Under the pieces are notes generated by a model, which saw only the letters and a list, made by a program, of their open reading frames with translations, did no database searches and was not told the origin of the DNA. A stretch of 8,066 bases of DNA from Thiohalospira sp051745535 (GTDB taxonomy: Bacteria; Pseudomonadota; Gammaproteobacteria; Thiohalospirales; Thiohalospiraceae). The stretch is taken from contig JBNJED010000068.1 of NCBI GenBank assembly GCA_051745535.1, positions 1-8,066 of the forward strand, given 5' to 3'. The position numbers and the translations under genes were made by a program. Position 1 is the first letter of the stretch. Each line of letters begins with the position of its first letter. Below are positions 1-5,066 of this stretch, piece by piece.

Positions 1-140
1 AGGCCAGCTTCGACCCCTACGCCTTCCAGCGCGATGCCTGGCTCCAGCGGCGGCGCAACCAGGTATACGATGGCGAACCCCCGACCGTGAACGAGGACGA
101 GATGGACATGCTCGAGGGCATGGAGGGCGTCGGCGAATGA
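1..140 (+). CDS. C-terminal end of an unidentified protein (5' partial)
   Basis: The reading frame is open from the left edge (first full codon at base 3) to a TGA at 138-140 and gives the last 45 residues of a protein. The visible part is hydrophilic: it starts ASFDPYAFQRDAWLQRRR, then becomes strongly acidic (NEDEMDMLEGMEGVGE) at the C-terminus. There is no membrane segment or recognisable motif, so I cannot name it. It is treated as a real gene because its stop overlaps the yrbG start in an ATGA arrangement, the coupling style used elsewhere in this window, and because codon use looks like that of its neighbours. In E. coli the gene beside yrbG is the divergent mlaF. Here the neighbour is co-directional, and the tail does not look like an MlaF C-terminus. 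Confidence 0.6.
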   Translation, partial: ASFDPYAFQRDAWLQRRRNQVYDGEPPTVNEDEMDMLEGMEGVGE

Positions 141-1162
141 GCCCCGGGATGCAGGAGCTGGCCCTCCCGCTCCTGGGGGTCGGTGTCGGCTTCATCGTCC
201 TGGTCTGGGCGGCGGATCGCTTCATTGAGGGGGCCGCCGGCCTGGCACGCAACTTCGGCGTCTCCCCCCTGGTGGTGGGGCTGACCATCGTCGGCTTCGG
301 CACCTCGGCGCCGGAGATGCTGGTCTCCGGCCTCGCCGCCTGGGAGGGCAACAGCGGCATCGCCATCGGCAACGCCCTGGGTTCCAACATCACCAACCTC
401 GCCCTGGTCCTCGGCGTCACCGCGCTGCTCATCCCCATGCGGGTGGGGTCGGCGATCCTGCGCCGGGAGTTCCCGGTGATGCTCCTGGTCATGGTGGCCG
501 CCCTGCTATTGCTGGTGGACGACCACCTGGGCCGGCTGGACGGTCTGCTACTGCTAGGCGGCATGATCGCCTACGTGGCGTGGCTCGCCTGGCTGGCCCG
601 CAGCGACACCGGCGTCGCCGATCCCATGATCGCCACCCTCACCGAGGAGGTCCCCGACGCCCTACCCACCGGTCGCGCCCTGCTCTGGACCCTGGTGGGA
701 CTGGTCCTGCTGCTGGGCAGTGCCCGCCTCATCGTCTGGGGGGGCGCCACCACCGCCGCCAGCCTGGGGATCAGCGACCTGGTCATCGGCCTGACCGTGG
801 TCGCCATCGGTACCAGCCTGCCGGAGCTGGCCGCCGCCCTGGCGTCGGCGCGCAAGCGGGAGTTCGAGATGGCGCTGGGCAACGTCATCGGATCCAACAT
901 CTTCAACCTGCTGGGCGTCCTCGGGCTGCCCGGCATCATCCACGCCACCGCCGTCCCGGCCGGGGTGCTGGAGCGCGACTTCCCGGCCATGCTGCTGCTC
1001 ACCGCCCTGGTCTTCCTCTTCGCCCTGGGGCGTGGCGGCAGCGATGGCCACATCAACCGCCGCGAGGGCGGGGTCCTCGTGGCCGTCTACATGGGCTGGC
1101 TGGCCTGGCTGCTGGTCAGCCCCGGTTCACTGACCGGTTCATTGATAGGAGGAACACCATGA
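137..1162 (+). CDS. yrbG: CaCA-family sodium/calcium-type antiporter, YrbG-like inner-membrane protein
   Basis: This 341-residue polytopic inner-membrane protein belongs to the calcium/cation antiporter superfamily, which exchanges Ca2+ or other cations against Na+, K+ or H+. The two inverted alpha repeats are clear. Repeat 1 has GFGTSAPE at residues 53-60 and GNALGSN at 78-84. Repeat 2 has AIGTSLPE at 223-230 and GNVIGSN at 248-254. The acidic residue of each TSxPE motif and the GN.xGSN helices form the ion-binding centre in the family. A hydrophilic loop at about 155-180 separates the two halves. ATG 137 is preferred because GGAGGG at 122-127 is a good ribosome binding site and the start overlaps the upstream stop; ATG 149 is a weaker alternative. 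yrbG heads the kdsD-lpt cluster in E. coli too, although its physiological substrate there is not settled. The C-terminus carries a small tandem duplication (GSLT/GSLI). Confidence 0.95.
   Translation: MSPGMQELALPLLGVGVGFIVLVWAADRFIEGAAGLARNFGVSPLVVGLTIVGFGTSAPEMLVSGLAAWEGNSGIAIGNALGSNITNLALVLGVTALLIPMRVGSAILRREFPVMLLVMVAALLLLVDDHLGRLDGLLLLGGMIAYVAWLAWLARSDTGVADPMIATLTEEVPDALPTGRALLWTLVGLVLLLGSARLIVWGGATTAASLGISDLVIGLTVVAIGTSLPELAAALASARKREFEMALGNVIGSNIFNLLGVLGLPGIIHATAVPAGVLERDFPAMLLLTALVFLFALGRGGSDGHINRREGGVLVAVYMGWLAWLLVSPGSLTGSLIGGTP
1122..1145 (+). repeat. 12-bp imperfect tandem direct repeat at the yrbG 3' end
   Basis: CCGGTTCACTGA (1122-1133) is followed immediately by CCGGTTCATTGA (1134-1145), identical at 11 of 12 bases. 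In the yrbG frame the unit length is four codons, giving the paired residues GSLT and GSLI close to the C-terminus. The copies lie directly upstream of the AGGAGG ribosome binding site of the next gene. The pattern fits slippage duplication; no function is evident. Confidence 0.75.
1147..1152 (+). promoter_or_regulatory. Strong Shine-Dalgarno for the HMA gene
   Basis: AGGAGG lies 6 nt before ATG 1159 and inside the last codons of yrbG. It is the best consensus ribosome binding site in the window and fixes the start of the short CxxC protein, which would otherwise be easy to overlook inside a longer open frame. Confidence 0.8.
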
Positions 1163-1359
1163 ACGAGCAGTTCGAGGTCGAGAACGTGAAGTGCGGCGGT
1201 TGCGCCGCCGCCATCCGGGACGGCTTGGCCGAGGTGGCCGGCGTGGATTCGGTAGAGGTGGATATCGCCAGCGGCCGGGTGGACGTCGCCGGCAGCGGGC
1301 TCGACCGCGGCGAGATCGCCACGCGGCTGGCCGCGCTGGGCTATCCCGAGCGGGGCTGA
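1159..1359 (+). CDS. Small heavy-metal-associated (HMA) domain protein, CopZ-like metallochaperone
   Basis: This is a 66-residue single-domain protein. VENVKCGGC at residues 7-15 supplies the metal-binding CxxC pair (C12, C15), and the rest fits the ferredoxin-like HMA fold. That fold includes AAAIRDGLAEVAGV (helix 1), VEVDIASGRVDV (strands 2 and 3), an IATRLAALGY helix and the closing GY near the C-terminus. Such proteins bind Cu(I) or other soft metals in the cytoplasm and pass them to P-type ATPases or regulators. Here the usual MxCxxC is VKCGGC, with Lys before the first Cys, so metal specificity cannot be read from sequence. The ATG overlaps the yrbG stop (ATGA) and follows a consensus AGGAGG, so translation is almost certainly coupled to the antiporter. 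The gene is not part of the E. coli version of this locus. No copper ATPase or metal regulator is visible nearby. Confidence 0.85.
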   Translation: MNEQFEVENVKCGGCAAAIRDGLAEVAGVDSVEVDIASGRVDVAGSGLDRGEIATRLAALGYPERG

Positions 1360-1364
1360 ACCCC

Positions 1365-1394
1365 CTGCCGGTCCCGGGCGGCGCCCTGTACACT
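1365..1394 (+). promoter_or_regulatory. Possible sigma70-type promoter for kdsD
   Basis: The 73-nt gap before kdsD contains TACACT at 1389-1394 (4 of 6 matches to TATAAT). A weak -35-like CTGCCG lies at 1365-1370 with an 18-bp spacer. Transcription would start near 1401, about 30 nt before the kdsD ATG. The -35 is poor, and this could instead be a simple intergenic spacer in a longer operon. Confidence 0.35.
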
Positions 1395-1432
1395 GAGGGC
1401 TCCACCGAATCGGCCCGACCGGAATCAGTGCC

Positions 1433-2431
1433 ATGCCCGACCCCGTAACCACCATCCCCGAGGACGACCGCCTGCGCCAGCTGGCATCGGCCGTCCTCGA
1501 CGTGGAGGCCCGCTCCATCGCCGCCCTCAACCAGCGGCTGGATGCCGGATTCCTGCGCGCCTGCCACCTGCTGCTCGGCTGCCGGGGGCGGGTGGTGGTC
1601 ACCGGCATGGGCAAATCCGGCCACATCGGTGGCAAGATCGCCGCCACCCTGGCCAGTACCGGCACCCCGGCCTTCTTCGTCCACCCCGGCGAGGCCAGCC
1701 ACGGCGACCTGGGCATGATCACCGGCGACGACGTGGTGGTGGCGCTCTCCAACTCCGGGGAGACCGACGAGCTGCTCACCATCCTGCCCATCCTCAAGCG
1801 GCTGGGGGTCCCGCTGGTGGCGCTCACCGGCCGTCCGGGGTCCACCCTGGCGCAGGAGGCGGAGGCCCACGTGGATGTCCGCGTCGACGAGGAGGCCTGC
1901 CCCCTGGGGCTGGCCCCCACCTCCTCCACCACCGCGGCCCTGGCCATGGGCGATGCCCTGGCGGTGGCGCTGCTGGAGGCGCGCGGCTTCGGGCGGGAGG
2001 ACTTCGCCCGCACCCACCCCAGCGGTCGGCTGGGCAAGCGGCTGCTGGTCCACATCCGCGACATCATGCACCAGGGTGAGGGGGTGCCCCGGGTGGCGCC
2101 CACGGCCAGTCTGGCCGACGCCCTGGTGGAGATGAGCCGCAAGGGGCTCGGCTTCACCCTGGTCGCCGAGGCCGACGACACCCTGGCCGGGATCTTCACC
2201 GACGGCGATCTACGCCGCGTCCTCGACCACGGGCCGGTGGATGTCCACACCACCGCCATAGGCGAGGTGATGACCCGCGGCGGGCGAACCCTGGACCCCG
2301 ACCAGCTGGCGGCAGAGGCCCTGGAGATCATGGAGCGCCACCGGATCAACGGCGCCCCGGTGGTGGACGGCGACGGCCGCGTGGTCGGCGCCTGCAACAT
2401 GCACGACATGCTGCGCTCGGGGGTGGCGTGA
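1433..2431 (+). CDS. kdsD: D-arabinose 5-phosphate isomerase (Kdo biosynthesis)
   Basis: The enzyme converts ribulose 5-phosphate to arabinose 5-phosphate in the cytoplasm, the first committed step towards Kdo of the LPS inner core. It has 332 residues, against 328 in E. coli KdsD. An N-terminal SIS sugar-isomerase domain (about 40-180) carries GMGKSGH at 58-64, HPGEASHGDLG at 84-94, SNSGET at 106-111 and PTSSTT at 162-167. HPSGRLGKRL follows at 195-204. K61, E113, E154 and H195 line up, with a +2 offset, with the catalytic residues K59, E111, E152 and H193 reported for the E. coli enzyme. Two CBS domains follow (about 207-265 and 274-330), ending VVGACNMHDMLR. The start at ATG 1433 has only a weak GGAA ribosome binding site at 1421-1424. 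The stop overlaps the kdsC start (TGATG), so the next pathway enzyme is made in step. Confidence 0.97.
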   Translation: MPDPVTTIPEDDRLRQLASAVLDVEARSIAALNQRLDAGFLRACHLLLGCRGRVVVTGMGKSGHIGGKIAATLASTGTPAFFVHPGEASHGDLGMITGDDVVVALSNSGETDELLTILPILKRLGVPLVALTGRPGSTLAQEAEAHVDVRVDEEACPLGLAPTSSTTAALAMGDALAVALLEARGFGREDFARTHPSGRLGKRLLVHIRDIMHQGEGVPRVAPTASLADALVEMSRKGLGFTLVAEADDTLAGIFTDGDLRRVLDHGPVDVHTTAIGEVMTRGGRTLDPDQLAAEALEIMERHRINGAPVVDGDGRVVGACNMHDMLRSGVA

Positions 2432-2964
2432 TGCTGGATTCGGATCTGCGCGAACGGGCCGGCCGGATCCGGCTGGTCGCCTTCGATGTGGATGGCGTCC
2501 TCACCGATGGCAGCCTCTTCATCGGCGATGGCGGCGAGGAGTACAAGGCCTTTCACTCCCGCGACGGCCACGGCATGAAGATGCTCCAGGCCACCGGGGT
2601 GGAGCTGGCCATCATCACCGGCCGCCAGTCCGAGGTGGTCCGCCACCGCATGGAATCCCTGGGAATCGCCCACGTCCACCAGGGCTGCCTGGACAAGCGC
2701 CCCGCCTTCGAGGCGCTGCTGGCCGAGACCGGGATCCCGGCGGAGGCGGCCGCCTACGTGGGTGACGACGTGGTCGACCTCCCCCTGCTCCGGCGGGTGG
2801 GGCTGGCCGTGGCGGTGGCCGACGCCGCGGCGGCGGTCCGCCAGCGGGTCCACTGGACCACGCCCAGCGGGGGCGGTCGCGGGGCGGCCCGGGAACTCTG
2901 CGAGCTCATCATGGAGGCGCAGGGGACCCTGGACGCCGCCCTTGCCCCCTACCTGGAATCATGA
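2431..2964 (+). CDS. kdsC: 3-deoxy-D-manno-octulosonate 8-phosphate phosphatase
   Basis: This HAD-superfamily phosphatase removes phosphate from Kdo 8-phosphate to give free Kdo, which is then activated by CMP-Kdo synthetase. The product has 177 residues and, as is typical for KdsC, has no cap domain. Motif I is FDVDGVLTDG, with nucleophile D19 and acid/base D21. Motif II is the Thr of IITGR (T63), motif III is K89 in CLDKR, and motif IV is GDD at 111-113. The glycine-rich GGGRGAARE tail at 147-155 matches the C-terminal segment that in KdsC tetramers reaches the neighbouring active site. I start at ATG 2431, which shares a base with the kdsD stop; an in-frame GTG at 2428 would add one residue. 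The gene ends in an ATGA overlap with lptC. Confidence 0.96.
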   Translation: MLDSDLRERAGRIRLVAFDVDGVLTDGSLFIGDGGEEYKAFHSRDGHGMKMLQATGVELAIITGRQSEVVRHRMESLGIAHVHQGCLDKRPAFEALLAETGIPAEAAAYVGDDVVDLPLLRRVGLAVAVADAAAAVRQRVHWTTPSGGGRGAARELCELIMEAQGTLDAALAPYLES

Positions 2965-3527
2965 TCGCGCGCCTGCTCCTCCTGCTGGCCATGGCCGCCG
3001 GTGTCGCCGCCACCAGCTACTGGGCCTACGACGAGCAACCGGCCCGGGCGCCCTCCCGCGCCGACAGCGGACCGCGGCCGGTAGAGGCGACCCTGCGCAC
3101 GGTCCGGATCACCGAACACGACGCCGACGGCCGCCCCGCTCGCCGGCTGGAGGCCGCCCACCTGCTGCAGTACGCCGACAGCGACGAGGCCATCCTGTGG
3201 CAGCCGCGCCTGACCCTCCTGGACCGCGGCCCGGCCTGGCGCCTGGACGCCCCCCACGGGCGCTGGCGCCGGGATGCCGGGGCCGAGGTCGTCCTCCTCC
3301 AGGAGGCGGTCCGCATCCGCCGCGAGGCGAAGCCCGGCGGCCGCGCCCTGGCGGTGGACACCCGGGACCTGGCCGTCTTTCCCGGTCGGGAGGAGGCCTG
3401 GTCGGCCCACCGCTCGGTGATCCGTGACGGCGCCGGCCGCCTGGTGGGCATCGGCCTCCACCTGGACTGGCCCGCCGAGCGGGTCCGCCTGCTGGCCGAC
3501 GTCCACGGGGGTTACCATGTTCGCTAG
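2961..3527 (+). CDS. lptC: LPS export system protein LptC (inner-membrane-anchored bridge component)
   Basis: LptC receives LPS from the LptB2FG transporter and hands it to LptA in the periplasm. The 188-residue product is close to the 191 of E. coli LptC. One N-terminal membrane helix (about residues 3-23, beginning IARLLLLLAMAAG) anchors it. It is followed by a periplasmic beta-jellyroll domain with the family pattern RTVRITEHDADGRPARRLEA near 46-65 and repeated alternating strands such as ILWQPRLTLLDRG and VVLLQEAVRIRRE. The Pro/Arg-rich stretch at 27-42 is probably a flexible linker. Overall identity is low, as usual in this family, but length, topology and position between kdsC and lptA leave little doubt. 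The start codon overlaps the kdsC stop (ATGA). The gene runs 11 nt into lptA. Confidence 0.93.
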   Translation: MIARLLLLLAMAAGVAATSYWAYDEQPARAPSRADSGPRPVEATLRTVRITEHDADGRPARRLEAAHLLQYADSDEAILWQPRLTLLDRGPAWRLDAPHGRWRRDAGAEVVLLQEAVRIRREAKPGGRALAVDTRDLAVFPGREEAWSAHRSVIRDGAGRLVGIGLHLDWPAERVRLLADVHGGYHVR

Positions 3528-4050
3528 TCGCCCCCTCGCCCTGCTCCTCCTGGCCGCCCTCGCCACCCCGCTGGCGGCCCAGGAGCTGGATGTCGTCTCC
3601 GACGAGGCCAGCCTAGACCAGGGCCAGGGCGTGGCGGTCTTCGAGGGCGACGTGGAAGCGACCCGGGGCACCACCCGGCTCACCGGCGACTGGATGCGGG
3701 TGGAACAGGTCGAGGGGGAGGCCGAGGACGGCGAGGGGGACGGCCTCCGCCGCCTGGAACTCGAGGGCGGGCCCGCCCGCCTCTTCCATACCAGCGAGGA
3801 GGGCGAGGAGCTGCGCGGCCGCGCCCGGCGCATCGTCTACCGCGCCGACGTCGAGCGCCTGGATCTCCACGGCGACGCCGTGCTGGAGCGCGGCCAGGAC
3901 CGCTTCTCCGGCGACCACATCCGCTACTTCCTCGAGACCGACCGGGTGGAGGGCCGGGGCGGCGAGGAGGGCGGCCGGGTCCGCACCACCCTCTTCCCCG
4001 AGGAGGAGGACGAAGGCAACGGGAGCAGCGAGGGGGACGAACAGCCATGA
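3517..4050 (+). CDS. lptA: Periplasmic LPS-binding bridge protein LptA
   Basis: LptA oligomerises into the periplasmic beta-jellyroll bridge that carries LPS from LptC to LptD at the outer membrane. The product has 177 residues, against 185 in E. coli. Residues 1-21 form a signal peptide (hydrophobic core LALLLLAALATPL, likely cleavage after LAA, before QELDVV). The OstA/LptA-N fold follows, with typical strand motifs: VVSDEASLDQGQGVAVFEGDVEATRG at about 26-51, RRIVYRADVERLDLHGDAVLERG at about 104-126 and FSGDHIRYFLETDRVEG at about 130-146. ATG 3517 is chosen because it yields the signal peptide and has GGGGG 5 nt upstream. The mature protein is unusual. By my count it has 42 Asp/Glu against 19 Arg and no Lys, with an acidic loop (EGEAEDGEGDG, 66-76) and an acidic tail (EEEDEGNGSSEGDEQP). 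The ATGA overlap with lptB couples the two. Confidence 0.93.
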   Translation: MFASRPLALLLLAALATPLAAQELDVVSDEASLDQGQGVAVFEGDVEATRGTTRLTGDWMRVEQVEGEAEDGEGDGLRRLELEGGPARLFHTSEEGEELRGRARRIVYRADVERLDLHGDAVLERGQDRFSGDHIRYFLETDRVEGRGGEEGGRVRTTLFPEEEDEGNGSSEGDEQP

Positions 4051-4772
4051 GCCGCCTGGTCGCCTCGGACCTGACCAAGTCCTTCCGCGGCCGACAGGTG
4101 GTGGCCGGCGTCTCCCTGGAGGTGGGGGCCGCCGAGGTGGTCGGCCTCCTGGGCCCCAACGGCGCCGGCAAGACCACCAGCTTCTACATGATCGTCGGCC
4201 TCATCGCCGCCGACAGCGGCCGGGTGGAGCTGGACGGCGAGGACCTCACCGCCGCCCCCATGCACCTGCGCGCCCGGCGCGGGCTGGGCTACCTCCCCCA
4301 GGAGGCGTCGGTCTTCCGCAAGCTCACGGTGGCGGACAACCTCCTGGGGGTGCTGGAGCTCCGGCGGGAGCTGGATGCCGACGCACGGCGCGCGCGGCTG
4401 GAGGAGCTGCTGGACGACTTCCAGATCGGCCACCTGCGCGATGCCCGGGGCATGAGCCTCTCCGGCGGCGAACGCCGCCGGGTGGAGATCGCCCGCGCCC
4501 TGGCGGCGGAGCCGCGCTTCATCCTCCTGGACGAGCCCTTCGCCGGCGTCGACCCCATCTCCGTGGGCGAGATCCAGACCATCATCCGCAGCCTCCGGGA
4601 CCGCGGCATCGGTGTCCTCATCACCGACCACAACGTCCGCGAGACCCTGGGGATCTGCGAGCGTGCCTATATCGTCTCCGCCGGCGAGGTCATCGCCGGC
4701 GGCCCCCCGGCCACCCTGCTGGAGGATGACCAGGTCCGCGCCGTCTACCTGGGGGCCGACTTCCGGCTCTGA
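4047..4772 (+). CDS. lptB: LPS transport ABC ATPase LptB
   Basis: LptB is the cytoplasmic ATPase dimer of LptB2FG that powers LPS extraction from the inner membrane. The product has 241 residues, the same as E. coli LptB. All ABC motifs are intact: Walker A GPNGAGKT at 36-43, Q-loop Q85 (GYLPQEASVF), signature LSGGE at 138-142, and Walker B FILLDEP with D162 and catalytic E163. The D-loop is AGVDP and the switch histidine is H195 in TDHNVRET. F90-R91 correspond to the positions that couple LptB to the LptF/LptG helices in E. coli. lptF and lptG are not in the window and normally lie elsewhere in the genome. The ATG overlaps the lptA stop. A hairpin forms on the lptB stop codon. Confidence 0.98.
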   Translation: MSRLVASDLTKSFRGRQVVAGVSLEVGAAEVVGLLGPNGAGKTTSFYMIVGLIAADSGRVELDGEDLTAAPMHLRARRGLGYLPQEASVFRKLTVADNLLGVLELRRELDADARRARLEELLDDFQIGHLRDARGMSLSGGERRRVEIARALAAEPRFILLDEPFAGVDPISVGEIQTIIRSLRDRGIGVLITDHNVRETLGICERAYIVSAGEVIAGGPPATLLEDDQVRAVYLGADFRL

Positions 4773-4786
4773 GGGGACCCCCCCTC
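4771..4786 (+). terminator. GC-only hairpin over the lptB stop codon
   Basis: GAGGGG (4771-4776) pairs with CCCCTC (4781-4786) around a 4-nt ACCC loop. The TGA of lptB ends at 4772, inside the left arm. There is no following T run, so it is not a textbook intrinsic terminator; it may act as a 3' stabiliser or be chance in a C/G-rich sequence. Confidence 0.35.
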
Positions 4787-4859
4787 TGCGGCTCGCGAAG
4801 GAGCCCGGACGGGGCGGTAGGGGATCCCCGGGGACACGAGGACCGTCCCTGGCGCTTCA

Positions 4860-4881
4860 CGGCGGCCATCCATGGCCGCCG
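4860..4881 (+). terminator. Perfect 10-bp inverted repeat, likely lpt-operon 3' hairpin
   Basis: CGGCGGCCAT (4860-4869) and ATGGCCGCCG (4872-4881) are exact reverse complements separated by CC. This makes the most stable stem-loop in the non-coding part of the window. It lies about 90 nt after lptB and about 185 nt before rpoN. A T-tract is missing (AGACCCCGGG follows), so termination would be Rho-assisted or hairpin-only. Because it is symmetric, a protein-binding operator is the alternative reading. Confidence 0.5.
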
Positions 4882-4977
4882 AGACCCCGGGTTCCCCCTG
4901 CCACCCCCACCCGCGCCCCCGGCCTGCTCCCTGTCATAGCTCAACGGAATTCCCTCGCAAACACTGGTGCTCTGCCC

Positions 4978-5007
4978 CTGCATTCCCGATGCCAGCTGGG
5001 TTAGAAT
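4978..5007 (+). promoter_or_regulatory. Candidate sigma70 promoter for rpoN
   Basis: TAGAAT at 5002-5007 matches TATAAT at 5 of 6 positions and lies in the most AT-rich part of the gap (about 4930-5030), unlike the GC-rich half next to lptB. The -35 is weak (CTGCAT at 4978-4983, 18-bp spacer). Transcription would begin near 5014 and leave a leader of roughly 50 nt before ATG 5067. This fits rpoN starting its own transcript after the hairpin at 4860-4881. Confidence 0.45.
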
Positions 5008-5066
5008 CAACCATACGAGCCGGTAACCACCACTTCCGGGGCAACGGCACGGGGCTCCCATAGCCG

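Noticed and set aside
1376..1386. GGGC/GCCC mini-hairpin after the HMA gene as a terminator
   Set aside because: The stem is only 4 bp with a 3-nt loop and no T run; it is expected by chance at this GC content.
1087..2853. 588-codon antisense open frame opposite kdsD and kdsC
   Set aside because: It lies exactly over two certain genes on the other strand. Long antisense frames are expected from GC-rich third positions, and its product is a low-complexity Arg/Ser/Pro/Gly-rich sequence with no domain.
2892..2920. Sigma-E-like -35 (GGAACTC) in the 3' part of kdsC, which could drive lptC-lptA
   Set aside because: No TCTGA-like -10 exists at 16-17 nt downstream, and the bases are explained by the kdsC coding sequence.
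4850..4864. Sigma-54 promoter-like TGGCGC upstream of rpoN (possible autoregulation)
   Set aside because: The -24 half resembles TGGCAC, but the -12 half is GGCG instead of TTGC and the invariant GC is misplaced.
4612..5004. + strand open frame reaching from lptB into the lptB-rpoN gap
   Set aside because: Two thirds of its length is Pro/Arg/Ser-rich low-complexity translation, it starts inside lptB out of frame, and it runs through the hairpins and the likely promoter. It is not a credible protein.
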